A model generated the notes under the pieces. That model had not been told where the DNA came from. It ran no database searches and saw only the letters and a list, made by a program, of their open reading frames with translations. Shown here piece after piece: positions 1 to 10,501 of a stretch of 64,000 nt of DNA. Source of the DNA: Malaya genurostris. Its lineage: Eukaryota; Arthropoda; Insecta; Diptera; Culicidae. The stretch covers positions 104,181,128 through 104,245,127 of the forward strand of contig NC_080571.1 in assembly GCF_030247185.1 (NCBI RefSeq). Reading direction: 5' to 3'. The stretch's first letter is position 1. Each line of letters begins with the position of its first letter. Made by a program: the position numbers and the translations under genes.

Positions 1-949
1 AATATGTGATCCTCAGTGGCGCGGGCTCAAGTAAATCCCGCTTGGTACGGCCCCACGAATTCCTTAGCTATTGGTGATAGACGACGGTAAAGGATTTGGG
101 AGAGTACCTCGTTTTGTTGTATGTCACAAGAGGAATATGACGATGGTGCTGTAGAATGAAAAGATACGAGTATCAACAAACAAAAATGTACACAAAAATA
201 TCATTGCATCATTCCAAGAATAACAGAAAAAAATTCTGTAAAAATCTTCTCAACCGCCACAGAAATGAGTTATCATATTATACATAAATCCGCAAAAGCT
301 AAAGGTAAGTTAAAGTTTAGTATCGAATTATACAGTCGATACAGATAATCAATACATGAAAATATATATCTATAATGAGTATCGGTGCCGATAAGAATTA
401 ATAAAGTTGGTTTGAAAAACGACAATCGACTATCACTAATACTGTACTTTGCAATGAAAATACAGTACGCTTATGGAAAACCACAATATATGCAAAATGA
501 GTGATTTTTTTTAAATTCTGTTTTCAATATATTTCAAAAACAACTACTCCAATCGTCTTGATGATATGATAAGTATTCAAAATTTCATAAGAAAATATGA
601 CGATGGAGATCCCAGACTAACTTATAAAAAGGGCCTATTCTCATGAAATAACAATTTTCTCGATGTTGTTCTCATATATCTTGCAAATGGCTGCACTTAG
701 GAGATAGCAATAAACTTTTTCATTGAGCTTAGCTCAATCTCTATAAACGTTTTCATTGAGCGTAGCTTGTAGAATAATATTTGATTACTGGAATAAATTT
801 ATTCTCATGAAAACATCGTTTTTCGAGAATCAACAAGAAGTTTCTCTTCGGGAAACTTTTTTATAGATTACCTCTCCAACTGTCATTAATATTCCCTGTA
901 ACTTAACGGTTTACCTCTTTTCATAAATATAAAAAATCAGTATAGAATT
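1..949. other. intergenic, no gene seen
   Basis: AT-rich sequence without a convincing coding frame. At about 705-775 a phrase resembling 'cattgagc-tagct' occurs twice in direct orientation about 40 bp apart, so the stretch is probably old repeat-derived DNA. Confidence 0.5.
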
Positions 950-1407
950 CTCTCAAACTATAGAAAAATTTTCTGAGGCCGAGGTCGAGTTTCATAAACC
1001 AAATGAATCAGTTCGACGAACTGAGCAAATATCCGTGTGTGTATGTGTGTTGTCAACAAATAGGTTGAGATTTCAGAGATGACTGGACCGACTTCGATCA
1101 AACTAGTTGCAAATGAAAGGTCTCCCCGTCACCCTAAACGCTATTGAATTGTTTTGAGATCAGATGTTTGCTTTTTGAGTTATACGAAGTTTTATGTCAA
1201 ACTTTTCAGTTTTTTTACCATATCTGTCACAATTGACCTTGAAAATAGAATATGTTTTTAGACTTTGATTCCGCACGATAATAGCTATCGAACAAGCCAT
1301 AGATTTTTAAAATTCCTCCATTTTTAACGGAGATATCGATATTTTTGTCATTTGGGGGTGGGTAGCTAGTTTGTGCAAAGTGCACATGACTTATTTCATG
1401 TTTTCAC

Positions 1408-1490
1408 GTTTCGTTTTCGACTCATCAGTGCATCAGTAGATTATGTTGCCATCAGTATGCTGTCAAATTTGTTTCGTTCTTTCGGCACGT
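1408..1490 (-). ncRNA. degenerate hammerhead-like sequence
   Basis: On the - strand CTGATGA (1422-1428), stem II GTC-GAA-AAC and GAAAC (1408-1412) are present. The last stem II pair is lost (C against A). The expected 5' stem III strand is ACGT followed by G rather than A, C or U, so the cleavage triplet would not be NUH. It faces the intact + strand copy at 1545-1640 head to head. Probably inactive. Confidence 0.4.
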
Positions 1491-1544
1491 CAGGTTAGAG
1501 ATAGCGCTTCGGCGCAAATGAGTGTTTTGCAAAATGCATTAACT

Positions 1545-1640
1545 TTACGTCTGCTCATCGGATTATGTTGATCCGGGGGTTTTGCATCAGCAGTTTAACA
1601 CAATCTGCTGATGCACTGATGAGTCGAAGACGAAACGTAA
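1545..1640 (+). ncRNA. hammerhead ribozyme, open at stem III
   Basis: Read as RNA this gives a full hammerhead. Stem III is UUACGU (1545-1550) with ACGUAA (1635-1640), 6 perfect pairs. The cleavage triplet is GUC, with cut expected after C1551. Stem I pairs 1552-1564 with 1602-1615: UGC/GCA next to the core, then a further run with one bulge, one mismatch and a GU pair, closed by a loop of about 37 nt. The core box CUGAUGA is at 1616-1622, stem II is GUC-GAA-GAC (1623-1631), and GAAA is at 1632-1635. All invariant core nucleotides of the hammerhead family are present. The same architecture recurs at 2673, 34255, 49189 and 49909. Activity is inferred from sequence only. The very short stem II may make it slow unless loops I and II interact. 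Confidence 0.75.
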
Positions 1641-2672
1641 GAACATGATATTTTGGTGTAAGCGACTTTTCGTCTTATTCCAGTAGTAAAAGTTTTATGC
1701 GCTTGATGATAAAGCGATTTTTCGGAGCAAAGTGAAACAAGATTTTCAATACTGTTTTATGCAATTGTTTCTTAGCACCTTAAAGACTATGCACATCACC
1801 CTTTTTCATGACGGTTCGATTTTAGCACGGTTCGTTTTTGGCAACATAATCGTTTGAACATGACATATGTATTAGAAAGATGCCAGTATTTTCAAATTCA
1901 AAACAATTTCAAACTTTTTTCAGTTTTACCGGTATTCTGTTTTCGATCCCGGAACGTACCCAAAAATTTTATGTGCAACGCACTACGATTTCTCTAAGAT
2001 GGCTACACTGATTTCCAAAAAATTCTAATCTAATGAAATGGTTAACAATCCATTTGGCGAATTTAACTGACTTCGGCTACACCGATTTCCGAATTCCGTT
2101 TCCGAAAGTATTGAAAATCGAGAAGCTAAAAAAGGCCAAAACGAATTTAATAAACAAAAGTTCAAATTAAAATAAACTTATGGTCCCATACAAAATTGGT
2201 GAATTTTATTCGATTCCGACTTCTAATTTTGAAATTACAGGGTGATGAGTTTCTAAAATTAAAACCGTCGTAGAAGATGACGAAACCGAAAATTCTTCAA
2301 AGTTGGGTTCAAAACTAATTCAATTTATGCGTCATGTTAATTTATTGACATACAAACTATTTTGGGTTAGACTTGTGTCTGAATACCGTTCTGGAAGTAC
2401 CATAAATAATGACAAAAACTTCAAAAACACATGCTGATTGATAAAAAAGGTGTCAGCTCACTGCTAGGTGGATTGAGCACGTTTTTATATCAGATTTGCA
2501 CAAATCCCCGTTGCTAAAAGTGTTTGATTGATGAAACTATCCTGGGTAAGTTTCAGATTTTCCAAGCGAAAACTACATAAGTTTGATAATTTGAAGGGGG
2601 AAAATGCTTATTGTTTAACCCCCGAATTCATGCATGGTGCACATACCCATTTTCAAAGTTTTTTAAGCGCCG

Positions 2673-2735
2673 CCAGGTCGCGCTAGCAGCTCAAAATAAG
2701 CTGCTACGCACTGATGAGCCAAAGACGAAACGTAA
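2673..2735 (+). ncRNA. hammerhead ribozyme copy, mildly degenerate
   Basis: GUC cleavage triplet at 2677-2679, stem I GCG(c)UAGCAGC paired with GCUGCUACGC around a 9-nt loop, CUGAUGA at 2711-2717, and GAAAC at 2727-2731 followed by GUAA. Two lesions are visible. The 5' strand of stem III reads AGGU instead of ACGU, giving one mismatch, and stem II is GCC against GAC, also one mismatch. Stem I differs in sequence from the 1545 copy yet still pairs, which supports selection or recent descent as a structured RNA. Confidence 0.6.
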
Positions 2736-2814
2736 ATAAATTTACATAAGTTTGTGAAAATAGGTTAAGCCATCTCCGAGAATAGTGAGTGCCCAAAAAT
2801 GTCAGACGTTTTGC

Positions 2815-2935
2815 GTACTCGACGAACTGCGTCGAATGGTATATGACTCTCGGTTCTCCGGGCTTCGGTTTAAAAGTTGGTTTTTACAGTGATAGAATAA
2901 CTTTTCTTTATGAGAAAGACAAAAAAAAAGAATTA
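2815..2935 (+). repeat. dispersed repeat family B, tail end
   Basis: A tail of the type 'gtcgaatggtatatgact ... tctccgggcttcgg ... cagtgata ... atgagaaag' ending in an A-rich run. The same tail occurs at 10030-10140 (+) and inverted at 55555-55700. Only the last part of the family is present here. Confidence 0.6.
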
Positions 2936-3868
2936 CATCAAACTGCATAAGCATATTGAAAGGTACAATAGATTATTTCGCTATGTAATAAATTACGTTT
3001 ATCATGCACACAAATTACCAGGTGTGCAATTTTTGTAAATAACCTACATGGTTTGCGACTCTGCAATAGCAATATATTCGAATTGACTATCAATTTTTCG
3101 GCAGAAAATGCAAATCATTCTGTGTGTTACAGATGATGAGTACAGATTTACATTTATTTGTTGTTCGATGCCTTTGCGTGATGATACCTTTGTTTCAGAG
3201 GTCCAATTTCGTTTGTATTCAGCATGTAAATTAACAATCTAGCAAATGCATACATAAAAACATAGTAATTAAAATACTAGAAGAATACACAATAAAGTCA
3301 AAAGCAACTTGATAGTCAAAATAGCAACCAATCGAAGTAATTGCAACCCTAGTTGATGGCGATGAGTTCCCTATACGGTTGTAGAAGCGAGTTATATTAC
3401 ACATAATTCAAAATGTTGCAGCAGTCTTAGTACAAGCCTCCCCCCTGACCTGACCTTGCCTTGCCTTGGTTTGTGAAATGAGCTACAATGTGCACCAATG
3501 TAATATTGAAATTTACTTAACCGAAAACTGCCGAACGGTCGAAGTTCTTTCTTGTTTCTTGTTGTGGATATATAGAAACTGTTTGGGCCTCACATGCTCC
3601 TACTTGCGCGGAAACAGTTCGTCTAGAACGTCGTGTCGATCGAGTTACTTGCTTATTGTTATATATTGATAAGTGTTGTCGTTCGATCGTTGAACTTTCG
3701 GTTGTGACACGAGGAAAGTGCTTAACGGGACAACTGACATAGTTAGAATAATGTTTTTTTCGTGTGTTACTTGATTTGATTCGCATTTGAGCTAGAAAAC
3801 TACCAGGCTAGAAGTGTTCTCACCCAGTTGAACAAATAGAGTATTCTGTGAAAAAAAAATCCGTAATA
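2936..3868 (+). other. 5' flank and probable 5' UTR of the ELOVL gene
   Basis: Non-coding, AT-rich sequence upstream of the elongase start codon. No clear TATA box was picked out and the transcription start cannot be placed. The bases immediately upstream of the ATG read 'ccgtaata', an A-rich context typical of insects. Short ORFs on either strand here have no recognisable domain. Confidence 0.4.
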
Positions 3869-4491
3869 ATGGCGTTAGTGTTACGATCAGTGTTCAACAC
3901 CTACACATTCTGCTTTAAGGAATACAATGGTATGTGACCCGTGTTAGACGTCGAAGAAAGAGCGATCTAATGTGTGTTTTTCTCCGCATAGATCCTAGAG
4001 TGGAGCATTTTCCTTTACTTGGATCACCGTGGCCGGTGATATTGTTGATAATCGTGTATCTCAAGTTTGTCTACAATTGGGGGCCAAAGCTTATGGAAAA
4101 TCGTAAACCCTACAATTTGAAAACATTGATGAACGTCTATAATGCGTTGCAAGTTTTACTTAATCTGTATATAGGTGTGACGGGATTCCTCAACTCGTAC
4201 TTCTCCGAGGATTACGATTGGCTCTGTGAGCCGATAAATCAAAAAACAAGCCCTGCTCGGCGGAAGCTCATTATGGCGACATATTTGTATTTTTTGTCCA
4301 AAATTGTAGATTTACTTGACACTGTAAGTGATTAGACGCCTAGATGTGAATTGAATCGTATCCTAACAGTGTCGATAAATTTCAGGTGTTCTTCGTACTA
4401 AGAAAGAAGAATAATCAAATTACATTTTTGCACACGTATCACCACGCAGCAATGATATTGGCTACGTACATTGCCAATAAGTTCTTGTCAG
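3869..4491 (+). CDS. ELOVL very-long-chain fatty acid elongase, exons 1-3
   Basis: 5' part of an ELO-family fatty-acid elongase, the ER membrane enzyme that condenses malonyl-CoA with long-chain acyl-CoA. Exon 1 is 3869-3929 (donor gtatgt), exon 2 3992-4323 (acceptor tctccgcatag, donor gtaagt) and exon 3 4386-4491 (donor gtgagt). Joined with exons 4-5 (25418-25554 and 25765-25989) they give 861 nt, 286 residues plus stop, the usual length for the family. Visible ELO signatures are KIVDLLDT at the exon 2-3 border and the histidine box HTYHH at residues 147-151. The protein is rich in hydrophobic segments, as expected for about seven membrane spans. The N-terminus MALVLRSVFNTY is on its own small exon. 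No frameshift or stop was seen. The ELOVL subtype is not assigned; it looks closer to the ELOVL4/7-like insect group than to the ELOVL6 group. Confidence 0.92.
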
Positions 4492-4716
4492 GTGAGTATT
4501 ATTGGATGATGGATTAGCGCATTGTGTCTAGATGCACAGGAGTTTCTGATACATGTTCTTCAGAGAGACACCCAAGAAATAGAATACTTAAAATGAATAC
4601 TATTTTTGTTATTGACAATAATTGCTTGCTCTTCATTTACTTTCTCTTTTGATTGAAATATCACTATTGTGGAATTTTCATGAATGGCCTTGTAAGTTTT
4701 GCATTCGTCTAACATA

Positions 4717-5649
4717 CGAGGTCTGTTCAAAAAGTTCCCGGAATTTTTTAATTGCGCGCGTCTGGAGAGTCCGGTGGTCAAAATTTTTTTTATTGTGTTG
4801 GTACATATGTCCCTAATGTATGGTGAAATTTTCAGCTGTATTCATTGTTTAGATTCTGTCTTGTAGCGGCTGGTGTAGACGTGTTTTTTTGAGCTCGGCG
4901 ATTTTTGTTAGTTTAAACAATGGAAGAATTGAAGAATTTGTATTAAATTTTGCGTGAAAAATGAAATAAAGTGTAACCAAGTGTGCGAAATGTTACAGAG
5001 AGCCTACGGTGAGTCTTCTATGAAAAAAAACAAGTGTTTACGAGTGGTATAAGCGTTTCCAAGATGGCCGCGAAGACGTTGAAGACGACGAACGCTCCGG
5101 TCGACCCAGCACGTCAATAATCGATGAAAATGTGGGAAAAGTGGAAAAAATGATTATAGATGATCGCCGAATCACTATTAGAGAAGTTACTGATGAAGTT
5201 GGCATATCAGTTGGCTCATGCCATCATATTTTTTCAAATTTTTTGGGCATGAAACGAGTGGCAGCAAAATTCGTTCCAAAACTGCTGAATTTTGATCAAA
5301 AAAACAAACGCATTACCATCGCTCAGGAGCTGTTAAACGACGTCAACGACGATCCAAATTTACTTGAAAGGGTCATAACTGGTGATGAAACATGGGTGTA
5401 CGGTTATGATGTCGAAACAAAAGCACAATCGTCCACGTGGAAGCAACAAACGTCACCAAGACAAAAATCGCCGAGCTCAAAAAAACACGTCAACACCAGC
5501 CGCTACAAGACAGAATGTAAACAATGAATACAGCTGAAAATTTCACCATACATTAGGGACATATGTACCAACACAAAAAAAATTTTGACCACCGGACTCT
5601 CCAGACGCGCGCAATTAAAAAATTCCGGGAACTTTTTGAACAGACCTCG
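4717..5649 (+). mobile_element. non-autonomous mariner with about 190-bp inverted repeats
   Basis: Flanked by TA dinucleotides (4715-4716 and 5650-5651) with termini CGAGGTCTGTTCAAAAAG and its complement. The inverted repeats continue inward for about 190 bp each (about 4717-4908 and 5459-5649), far beyond the roughly 30 bp usual for mariner. The centre is a transposase fragment: an N-terminal helix-turn-helix region with EWYKRF-like, frameshifted sequence near 5035, then an open frame 5132-5527 containing a second HTH (EVTDEVGISVGS) and the first catalytic Asp in TGDETWVYGYD. The catalytic domain then stops and runs straight into the right inverted repeat, so the second and third Asp are missing and the protein cannot be active. 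Confidence 0.85.
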
Positions 5650-6002
5650 TATATTTCAATGGTTATTTCTAAGACTAAAAGCATTGTTCTTAAATCTGAC
5701 TCATATTAGCGGATGTTTGCATACACTTCTAGAAAATGTTCACCTTTTACACTTCGATTATCTTGAAGTTAAATTAATTCGCTCTTTTTGTACACGGTGA
5801 AATAAAACGGTAAAAAAAATCGGATTTTTTTTTTCAAATTTTATTGTACAGAATTAGGAGACGGCAGAAAATTTCTTTTTGGAGTTAATGTAGATATACG
5901 CTTTAGGTTTATAACATTTCTTCTAGCGTTTCATAGAGTTCGTAGTAAAACACTAATTTGTGTTGATTGTTTTAGTCTTATATTTTAAAGAAAGCCATTG
6001 TA

Positions 6003-8028
6003 CCTTATGATAAAAAAAGAACCGGAATTATCATTTTAAAGTTCCCGCGCTTGTCCAATCGGTAAACTTTTATTCTCTCAACGTTGGCAACACTTTTATA
6101 CACATTCTGTCAAATTTTGACGCATATCGTACGATTAGTTTTCGTTTGGCGTCTATACAAAGAAGTTGAAAAATTTTCGTGTGGCGATTTTTATAATGGA
6201 TGAAAATTTAGAACAACGTGCGTGCATCAAATTTTGTGTTGCAAATGGATTTAAGTGTTCCGAAACGTTGAAAATGTTAGAAAAGGCCTTTGGTGAATCG
6301 TGTCTAGGAAAAACACAGGCATACGAGTGGTATAAACGCTTCAAAGGTGGTCGTACAAGTTTGGATCATGATGAGATTCCTGGCCGCCCAACAACATCTG
6401 TTACTGAAGAAAACATTGAATCGGCGAAACAAATCGTGTTGCAAAATCGTTCTGTACCGATTAGAGAGATTGCTGTGTTGTTGGGCATCTCTTATGGATC
6501 AGCCGAACACATTTTAACTGATGTTTTGGGTTTGAAACGCGTCGCTTCTCGGCTGGTGCCAAAAAGCTGAATTTCATTCATAAACAGCGTCGTGTTGATG
6601 TGGCCAAAGAGATGATTTCCAACGCGGATAGTGACCCCACATTCATCGAATGCATCATAACTGGTGATGAGGTGTGGATCTATGAATATGACGACGAAAC
6701 CGACGACACGACCTGCCACTCGTCTATTAAAACTGTATCGCAAATTTAACTACCCCTCAGTAACTCGTAATGTCAAAACGAAATTGCTTAGAAAAATATT
6801 CAAACTGGCAACACAAGTTGATATTTTATTGATTTTGAATAACAGTTACCATCACCTTGGTTACTTTATATTGAAGACTTAAGAAATGTAAACAAATGAA
6901 GCTGCAAAACGGGTATAATATTACGAAAAAATTAGAATGGATTCAACGGTTCAAGTGGAAGATCCGTTTTATGCAGTTACAAGTTCTCCAGTATCATTAG
7001 CTGTTAGATCAGTGGATCAATTAGTCGGTCTTGGTGTAGTAATTCTAGCCACATTTGGCACGGATTTGGCATTCAAAATAATTATGCCATGCTACTAACG
7101 ATAAATAATGATACCTCAAATGAAATCTACTTGAAGGAAACGGCTATACAAAAAACTACACTGATATTGAAATGATCGAATGTACTGCAGAAGCTTGGAC
7201 TCACTAGGGAAAATCCTTTTGTTTTTATTCGTCACTGTATTTGTCATTTTCCTCAGATAGTTTAATATACGTAATGGTATGAAATAAAATTAGTGAATGA
7301 TTTCTAAGCGTTTCCTTCATTTCTCATTTATTCATTGTATTGAAATATGTGAGTTTTTGAAATTTTCTAAAATGTACAATGTTACAAAACACCATTTATC
7401 GTTCGAAAACGAATCAAACGTCCATTCTAAGAGATGATTTTCTGAGGATTGGTTTATTCTGGCAGATGTTTTTCTGGTAGGAGATCTGTTCTGGGCAAAA
7501 TTTTATCAGACGAATAATATCTGGCAAATGTTTTTCTATAGGGAATTGTATATCGCTCTTGCAGGCTGTACTCTAAGATCATTTCCGAATACGGTGGACT
7601 TCAAAGAGTAAAAACTGTGTTAGCTGAATGAAAATGATGTAATATCAAGATAATATTTGGACATAACAGTGAAGAATATTTTTATCATTAATGTGGTAAC
7701 TGGTGGTAAATCGCTAACAGACAGGTTTTATTTCGATTTTTCTTCGGAGTGCCTGGTCGTGTCGTCGACGAAACCGCACAACAATCGACCGAATGGCGCT
7801 TCGAAGGCGAGCCGTTCTTCTAAATTTTCATCCATTATAAAAATCGCCACACGAAAATTTTTCAACTTCTTTGTATAGACGCCAAACAAAAACTAATCGT
7901 ACGATATGCGTCAAAATTTGACAAAATGCGTATAAAAGTATTGTCAACGTTGAGAGAATAAAAGTTTACCGATTGAACAAGCGCGGGAATTTTAAATTGA
8001 AAATTCCGGTTCTTTTTCGATCATAAGG
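6003..8028 (+). mobile_element. rearranged mariner with about 215-bp inverted repeats
   Basis: TA target duplications at 6001-6002 and 8029-8030; termini CCTTATGATAAAAAAAG and its complement. The inverted repeats span about 6003-6220 and 7811-8028 and include the transposase start codon (ATGGATGAAAATTTAGAA), so the 5' end of the gene is present twice, head to head. The left part encodes the mariner N-terminus (6196-6570: HTH, YEWYKRFKGGR, then GISYGSAEHI), frameshifted near 6570 and continuing to about 6720 (TGDEVWIYEYD). A separate scrap at about 7760-7810 encodes ETAQQSTEWRFEGEP and abuts the inverted 5' end. The rest of the catalytic domain is absent. No ORF could make an active transposase. 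Confidence 0.85.
6166..6720 (+). pseudogene. mariner transposase N-terminal fragment
   Basis: The frame beginning MDENLEQRACIKFCVANGFK (ATG at 6196) has the paired HTH DNA-binding domain and the linker typical of mariner transposases. It terminates after LVPKS near 6570. A one-base shift restores similarity through the first catalytic Asp (TGDE, about 6660). The middle and C-terminal catalytic residues are missing. It lies within the element described at 6003-8028. Confidence 0.8.
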
Positions 8029-9039
8029 TATGTAGGCCGCCAGTCTTTCCACAACTGAACTGTTCTTCAAATAATTGTGGAGACTGAATGACACCAGAGC
8101 TAATAAGTCATTTTCATTGACTGAAAAATAGACGAAAATGACAAGAAATTACTGTCATTCTCAGCTTCGCTTGCAAACTTTGAGAACGAAATCCATGTCC
8201 AGTCAATGACATAAGCGTGACGGTATTTTCAAAACTTTGTTTTTTTCTTTCATTTACCCTTTCAGTCATTGGCAGGTTTCAGTGAAAATCCCATAGTATG
8301 CAGTGTCGATATTCAACCAAAGCTGTGAGAATTGAAAAAACGACTGAAAAAGGGTTCACAAAAAGTTTTAACTGTTGGTACCCGAATTTGTAGTAGTTTT
8401 GGTTTCCAAAGAAGTTCTGGGATGTAATTACTTCGATTTGCCATATTTTAGTCACTTTTTATAGCCAAGCGTCACATATTTTCAATACATCGATGAAAGA
8501 ATGAGAATTAAAATTCTGCTGTTGCTACCTGAAGACGTTAGTTTGGTTTCGTCTTGTCACAGAGGAAAGAGTGACGTTGGCAATCATGCTCTCTCATTTT
8601 TTCGATGAGCAACGAAAATGCTTCGTCTCTCTTCGTTTGTTTTGGTGTCGGTCATTTACGAATGAGACAGTAAAACATTGAAAATGAGACTGCTGGAATG
8701 GTTTCTTTTATTGAAAATGCGTGACAATTTTAAGCTCTGAATGACACAATTATTACGATCCCATACAATTTTAATCAATTTTTTGAAACAGTTTTTATTG
8801 CACAACGATTACCACAAAGTTCTTCTTCAAATTTGTTTATTTTCACCCTACAAAAATTTCTACATTTCCCCCCCCCCCCTAAATTTCTACATTTTCCGTA
8901 TCAGCGAGATAGCGAGTCATTTCCACTGACAAGTTACTGTTAGAATGTTTTGTGGATGTTAGTTATTTGCTATTTGCTCGTAACAAACTATCAACCCACG
9001 CTTCGTCTGTTGCGGTAATCGGTATAAAAAACCTGTTTT
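8029..9039. other. intronic repeat-like sequence, no gene
   Basis: Several short phrases built on 'gaatgaca' and 'tcattttcattgactga' recur, especially between 8085 and 8740, suggesting a decayed MITE. A run of Cs lies at about 8870-8879. Nothing here is convincingly coding. Confidence 0.4.
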
Positions 9040-9931
9040 AATCCACCTAGTGGTGGAATGATGCCTTTCTCATGTTATTCATTTTCTCTTATATATTACA
9101 GCAAAAATTCTTTGAAATGCTGCAACCTAAAAAAAAATTAGAAAAGAGTTTTGAAGATTTTTGTAGCACATTTGAATTTAAGTTAGTGAAAATCTATTCA
9201 ATCATATGTGAGAAAGTGAAGTGAGCTCAATTTTATCTCATTTGATTACTATTGTCGGTACTTCCGGAACCGAGAACTGGATATCGGCTTAGTGTGGCAT
9301 TCGGTTCATTCAACCATAAACTAATATGACCTACACATTTTTCTACGATTCTTTATGACGGACTAGGATAAAATTTAGCAAATCATTTATCGGACTATCA
9401 ATGGTTCAAAGTATTTTGGAAATTGACATTTTTTTATACTAAGCACCTTACCTCCGGGCTCAGGGGTTTGATTCGAATGAAAGCGAGTGGCATTATTTTC
9501 ACATTTATTATTGCATTATTTTCACGGAACCGGAAGTCGGATACACATGAAATTCGGGAATATTGTATAGGACCACAAGACCTCTCATTTAAATCTGAGT
9601 TTGTGAAAATCGATTTAGCCATCTCTGAGAAAAGTCCTGTAGTTCCGGAGCAGGAAGTCAGATACAAATGAAATTCCGGAGCTTTGTATCTGACTGTAAG
9701 ACCTCTAATTTGAATTTAAGTTTGTGAAAATCGATTCAACCATCTCCGAGATAAGTGAGTGGCATTATTTCCACATTTTTGATGCGTATCGTCCTGTAAT
9801 TTCGGAACCGGAAGTCGAATCCAAATGAAATTCAGGACTTTTGTATGGGATCATAATACCTTTCATTTGAATCAAACTTTGGGAAAATCGGTTCAGCGAT
9901 TTCCGGAAAAAGTGAGTAACAATGTTTGTCA

Positions 9932-10023
<92 letters not shown>

Positions 10024-10140
10024 TTCGTTAAGTTCGTCGAGCTGAGTCGAATGGTATATGACATTCGGCTCTCCGGGCCTCGCTTCAAAAGTCGGTTTTC
10101 ACAGTGATTGTAAAGTTTTTCTATATGAGAAAGGCAAAAA
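9040..10140 (+). repeat. dispersed repeat family B, full-length copy
   Basis: Starts near 'aatccacctagtggtggaatgatgcctttctcat' (written here as two parts: aatccacctagtggtg and gatgcctttctcat) and ends with 'atgagaaaggcaaaa', so the ends are partly inverted. In between are several loose tandem copies of a roughly 130-180 bp unit containing 'ccggaagtcggat', 'aaatgaaattc' and 'gtgaaaatcgat'. A CA microsatellite and the 'ctccgggcctcg' tail follow. The copy at 55555-56212 is the same family in the opposite orientation. No protein is encoded; the long His-Thr ORFs are microsatellite artefacts. Confidence 0.65.
9934..10019 (+). repeat. (CA)n microsatellite, about 86 bp
   Basis: An uninterrupted CA dinucleotide run embedded in the dispersed repeat. 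Confidence 0.97.
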
Positions 10141-10501
10141 CTTTAATTATCCGGTTTTTGCAATCAAAGTTACTCTTGTTAGGTTTTTGCAATCAAAGTT
10201 ACTAAATTCAAGCATTTATCCAATTATTGCATTCAACCGTTCAATTCAGTCACCGAAATCGCAATTTGTTTCGGACCTACTTGAAAGACGAGAAAAAGTC
10301 ATAGTTTCCAATTTGTATAAATGGTTTGTAGCGTGTTTTTCCATCCAAAGTATTAACTTTTTGAAGAAAACCCGCAGAAAAAATACTTCTAGATACAACA
10401 ACAGTTGAGGTGAAGCGTAAGCAGTCGTTCCATCATTCTTTGATTTAGTTGCAAACCGCCAAGAAAAAACAAAATGTCTACCTACCTACTTATAACTATC
10501 C

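Larger units (their letters stand above)
950..2487 (-). repeat. dispersed repeat family A, long copy
   Basis: An interspersed repeat read on the - strand. One end, near 2445-2487, carries the phrase 'taggtggattgagcacg', whose complement opens the + strand relative at 58965-60770. The other end, near 950-1050, holds a 'tctgaggccgag...gacgaactgagc' tail that matches the tails at 50035 and 60680-60770. Internal blocks such as 'ggcaacataatcgtttgaac' (about 1840) recur at 50600 and, inverted, at 60220. A pair of oppositely oriented hammerhead-like sequences sits inside (1408-1640). No coding capacity was seen, and the superfamily is not known. Confidence 0.6.

Noticed and set aside
9825..10031. 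Open frames of repeated His-Thr or Cys-Val
   Set aside because: They translate the CA microsatellite on each strand and have no coding support.
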